A DNA stretch of 45,639 nt from Pseudoruegeria sp. SK021 (GTDB taxonomy: Bacteria > Pseudomonadota > Alphaproteobacteria > Rhodobacterales > Rhodobacteraceae), in the NCBI RefSeq assembly GCF_002119405.1, contig NZ_MTBG01000026.1, positions 1 through 45,639 on the forward strand. Direction: 5' to 3'. Made by a program: the position numbers and the translations under genes. Under the pieces are notes generated by a model. It saw only the letters and a list, made by a program, of their open reading frames with translations. It made no database searches and was not told the origin of the DNA. Below are positions 44,648 to 45,639 of the stretch, piece after piece. Each line of letters begins with the position of its first letter. Position 1 is the first letter of the stretch.

Positions 44648-45475
44648 GGTCAGGATGCATTGATTTCCTGCGCATTGCGTGCTTCACGGCCCCAAAAACG
44701 GAGCGGTGACATGAGCAATCTTTTCTGGCTGACCGACGAGCAGATGGCCAAGCTTTCCCCTTTCTTCCCGAAGTCGCATGGTAAGCCCCGGGTCGATGAT
44801 CAGCGAGTTTTGAGCGGGATTATCTTCATCAACCGCAATGGCTTGCGCTGGCGCGACGCGCCGGAGGCCTATGGCCCTCACAAGACGCTTTATAGCCGCT
44901 GGAAGCGCTGGAGCGAGAAAGGGATATTCGCGCGGATGATGGCTGGTCTGGCGGCCGAACACGGCGAACAGAAGACCGTGATGATCGACGCGACATACCT
45001 GAAGGCCCATCGAACGGCGACCAGCATGGCCGCTAAAAGGGGGCGTGGTCGCCTGATCGGACGAACCAAAGGCGGCATGAACACGAAACTGCACGCCATC
45101 TGCGACAGCCAGGGACGACCGATAGACCTGTTCGTCACTGCCGGTCAGGTCAGCGATTACATCGGCGCACGGGCACTTCTCGATGGTCTGTCAAACGTCA
45201 AATGGCTGCTCGGCGATCGCGGCTATGACGCCGACTGGTTCCGAGAAGCTCTACAGGACAAGGGGATACGCGCCTGCATTCCCGGCCGAAAGAAGCGGAA
45301 GACCCCAGTCAAATACGACAAGCGCCGCTACAAACGGCGCAACCGGATCGAGAACATGTTCGGCAGGCTCAAGGATTGGAGACGTGTCGCGACAAGGTAT
45401 GACCGATGTCCAAAGGTCTTCCTCTCTGCCATCGCCCTCGCCGCAACCGTAATCTTTTGGTTATGAATCTTGACC
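44648..45475 (+). mobile_element. Complete IS5-family (IS427-group-like) insertion sequence
   Basis: 828-bp element with imperfect terminal inverted repeats: GGTCAGGATGCAT at 44648-44660 and the complement of GGTCAAGATTCAT at 45463-45475, two mismatches in 13. CTAG flanks both ends (44644-44647 and 45476-45479). The left CTAG is shared with the right end of the IS701-family element. It has one intact transposase gene. Confidence 0.85.
44711..45466 (+). CDS. IS5-family transposase
   Basis: DDE transposase of 251 residues, start ATG 44711. An N-terminal DUF4096-like segment (WLTDEQMAKLSPFFP, GLRWRDAPEAYGPHKTLY) is followed by catalytic Asp in VMIDATYLKAHRT, Asp in LLGDRGYDADWFR and Glu in RRNRIENMFGRLKDWRR. 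Many IS427-group transposases are split in two frames; this one is a single uninterrupted frame. The stop lies inside the right terminal repeat. Confidence 0.93.
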   Translation: MSNLFWLTDEQMAKLSPFFPKSHGKPRVDDQRVLSGIIFINRNGLRWRDAPEAYGPHKTLYSRWKRWSEKGIFARMMAGLAAEHGEQKTVMIDATYLKAHRTATSMAAKRGRGRLIGRTKGGMNTKLHAICDSQGRPIDLFVTAGQVSDYIGARALLDGLSNVKWLLGDRGYDADWFREALQDKGIRACIPGRKKRKTPVKYDKRRYKRRNRIENMFGRLKDWRRVATRYDRCPKVFLSAIALAATVIFWL

Positions 45476-45639
45476 CTAGGTAAACAAGAAGGAGCTTTCA
45501 TCCAGCACCGACGCGTCTGGAATGCCCTCAAGCAGGATCGTCTGTTCCATGTTGATGTACACAAACGTGTTGTTTGAGAACTTGAAGAACTGCAGGTCGT
45601 CGATTGACGTAAAGCCGAAACCAGACATCTCGATCACGT
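45476..45639 (-). CDS. C-terminal end of an RTX-like (calcium-binding repeat) protein, partial
   Basis: Minus-strand frame of 54 codons running out of the window. Phrases such as SIDDLQFFKF, VYINMEQTILLEGIPD and the final SSFLFT resemble the C-terminal ends of RTX/hemolysin-type calcium-binding secreted proteins, where GNTIVLEGV-like strands precede a terminal phenylalanine-rich end. The stop TAG (45476-45478) lies within the CTAG target of the IS5-family element. The upstream repeats that would confirm the family are outside the window. Confidence 0.5.
   Translation of the reverse strand, partial: VIEMSGFGFTSIDDLQFFKFSNNTFVYINMEQTILLEGIPDASVLDESSFLFT

Overview
The window looks like part of an extrachromosomal replicon (plasmid or chromid) of a Roseobacter-group alphaproteobacterium (Rhodobacteraceae). 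The reasons are a complete repABC replication and partition module (36547-40124) with a countertranscript RNA and a parS-like palindrome, a VPLPA-CTERM protein, a plasmid-type tyrosine recombinase, TRAP transport genes and several insertion sequences. The genus cannot be fixed from sequence reading alone.

Layout. 1-928: possible end of a broken reading frame, then a VPLPA-CTERM exported protein with a strong terminator. 1017-8005 (minus): a tightly coupled cbb3-type cytochrome c oxidase operon in the order ccoI-ccoS-ccoN-ccoO-ccoQ-ccoP, then a small membrane ORF and a DUF2189 membrane protein; ccoG and ccoH are not in the window. 8417-9369: a ParD-like antitoxin with a zeta-type toxin. 9875-22885: a myo-inositol catabolism and uptake island. 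It has iolD-C-B-J-G on the minus strand, then a Gfo/Idh/MocA oxidoreductase, iolE and a second oxidoreductase on the plus strand, a LacI-family regulator, and a sugar ABC transporter (binding protein, permease, ATPase). The same 16-bp palindrome lies in the iolD/oxidoreductase divergent promoter and upstream of the transporter, so the LacI protein probably controls all three transcription units.

22994-30698: a peptide-type ABC importer (two permeases, two ATPases) coupled to a GAF protein. It is divergent from an XRE-cupin regulator, a family 5 solute-binding protein and an M24 peptidase. The divergent promoter holds a 14-bp direct repeat with 20-bp spacing. 31143-34846: a TRAP transporter (small permease, large permease with an unusual glycine/proline-rich tail, Tat-type binding protein) with a bidirectional terminator between converging genes. 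35180-36352: an AAA ATPase with DUF4143. 36547-40540: repA, repB, ctRNA, repC and a candidate parS. 41069-42154: tyrosine recombinase.

42587-45639: an insertion-sequence pile-up. It contains an IS5-type transposase N-terminal relic, an IS21-type relic with an internally deleted istB, a complete IS701-family element whose transposase appears to need a -1 frameshift, and a complete IS5-family element. The last two elements share one CTAG target site. The IS5-family element sits exactly at the stop codon of an RTX-like protein that runs out of the window.

Functionally the replicon offers microoxic respiration, inositol use, peptide and organic-acid uptake, plus maintenance functions (partition, toxin-antitoxin). 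I see no wholly unknown multi-gene system. The strongest new-looking points are the shared inositol operator, the parS site, the ParD-like/zeta pairing, the compact cco operon without ccoG/ccoH, the tail on the TRAP permease, and the IS junctions.
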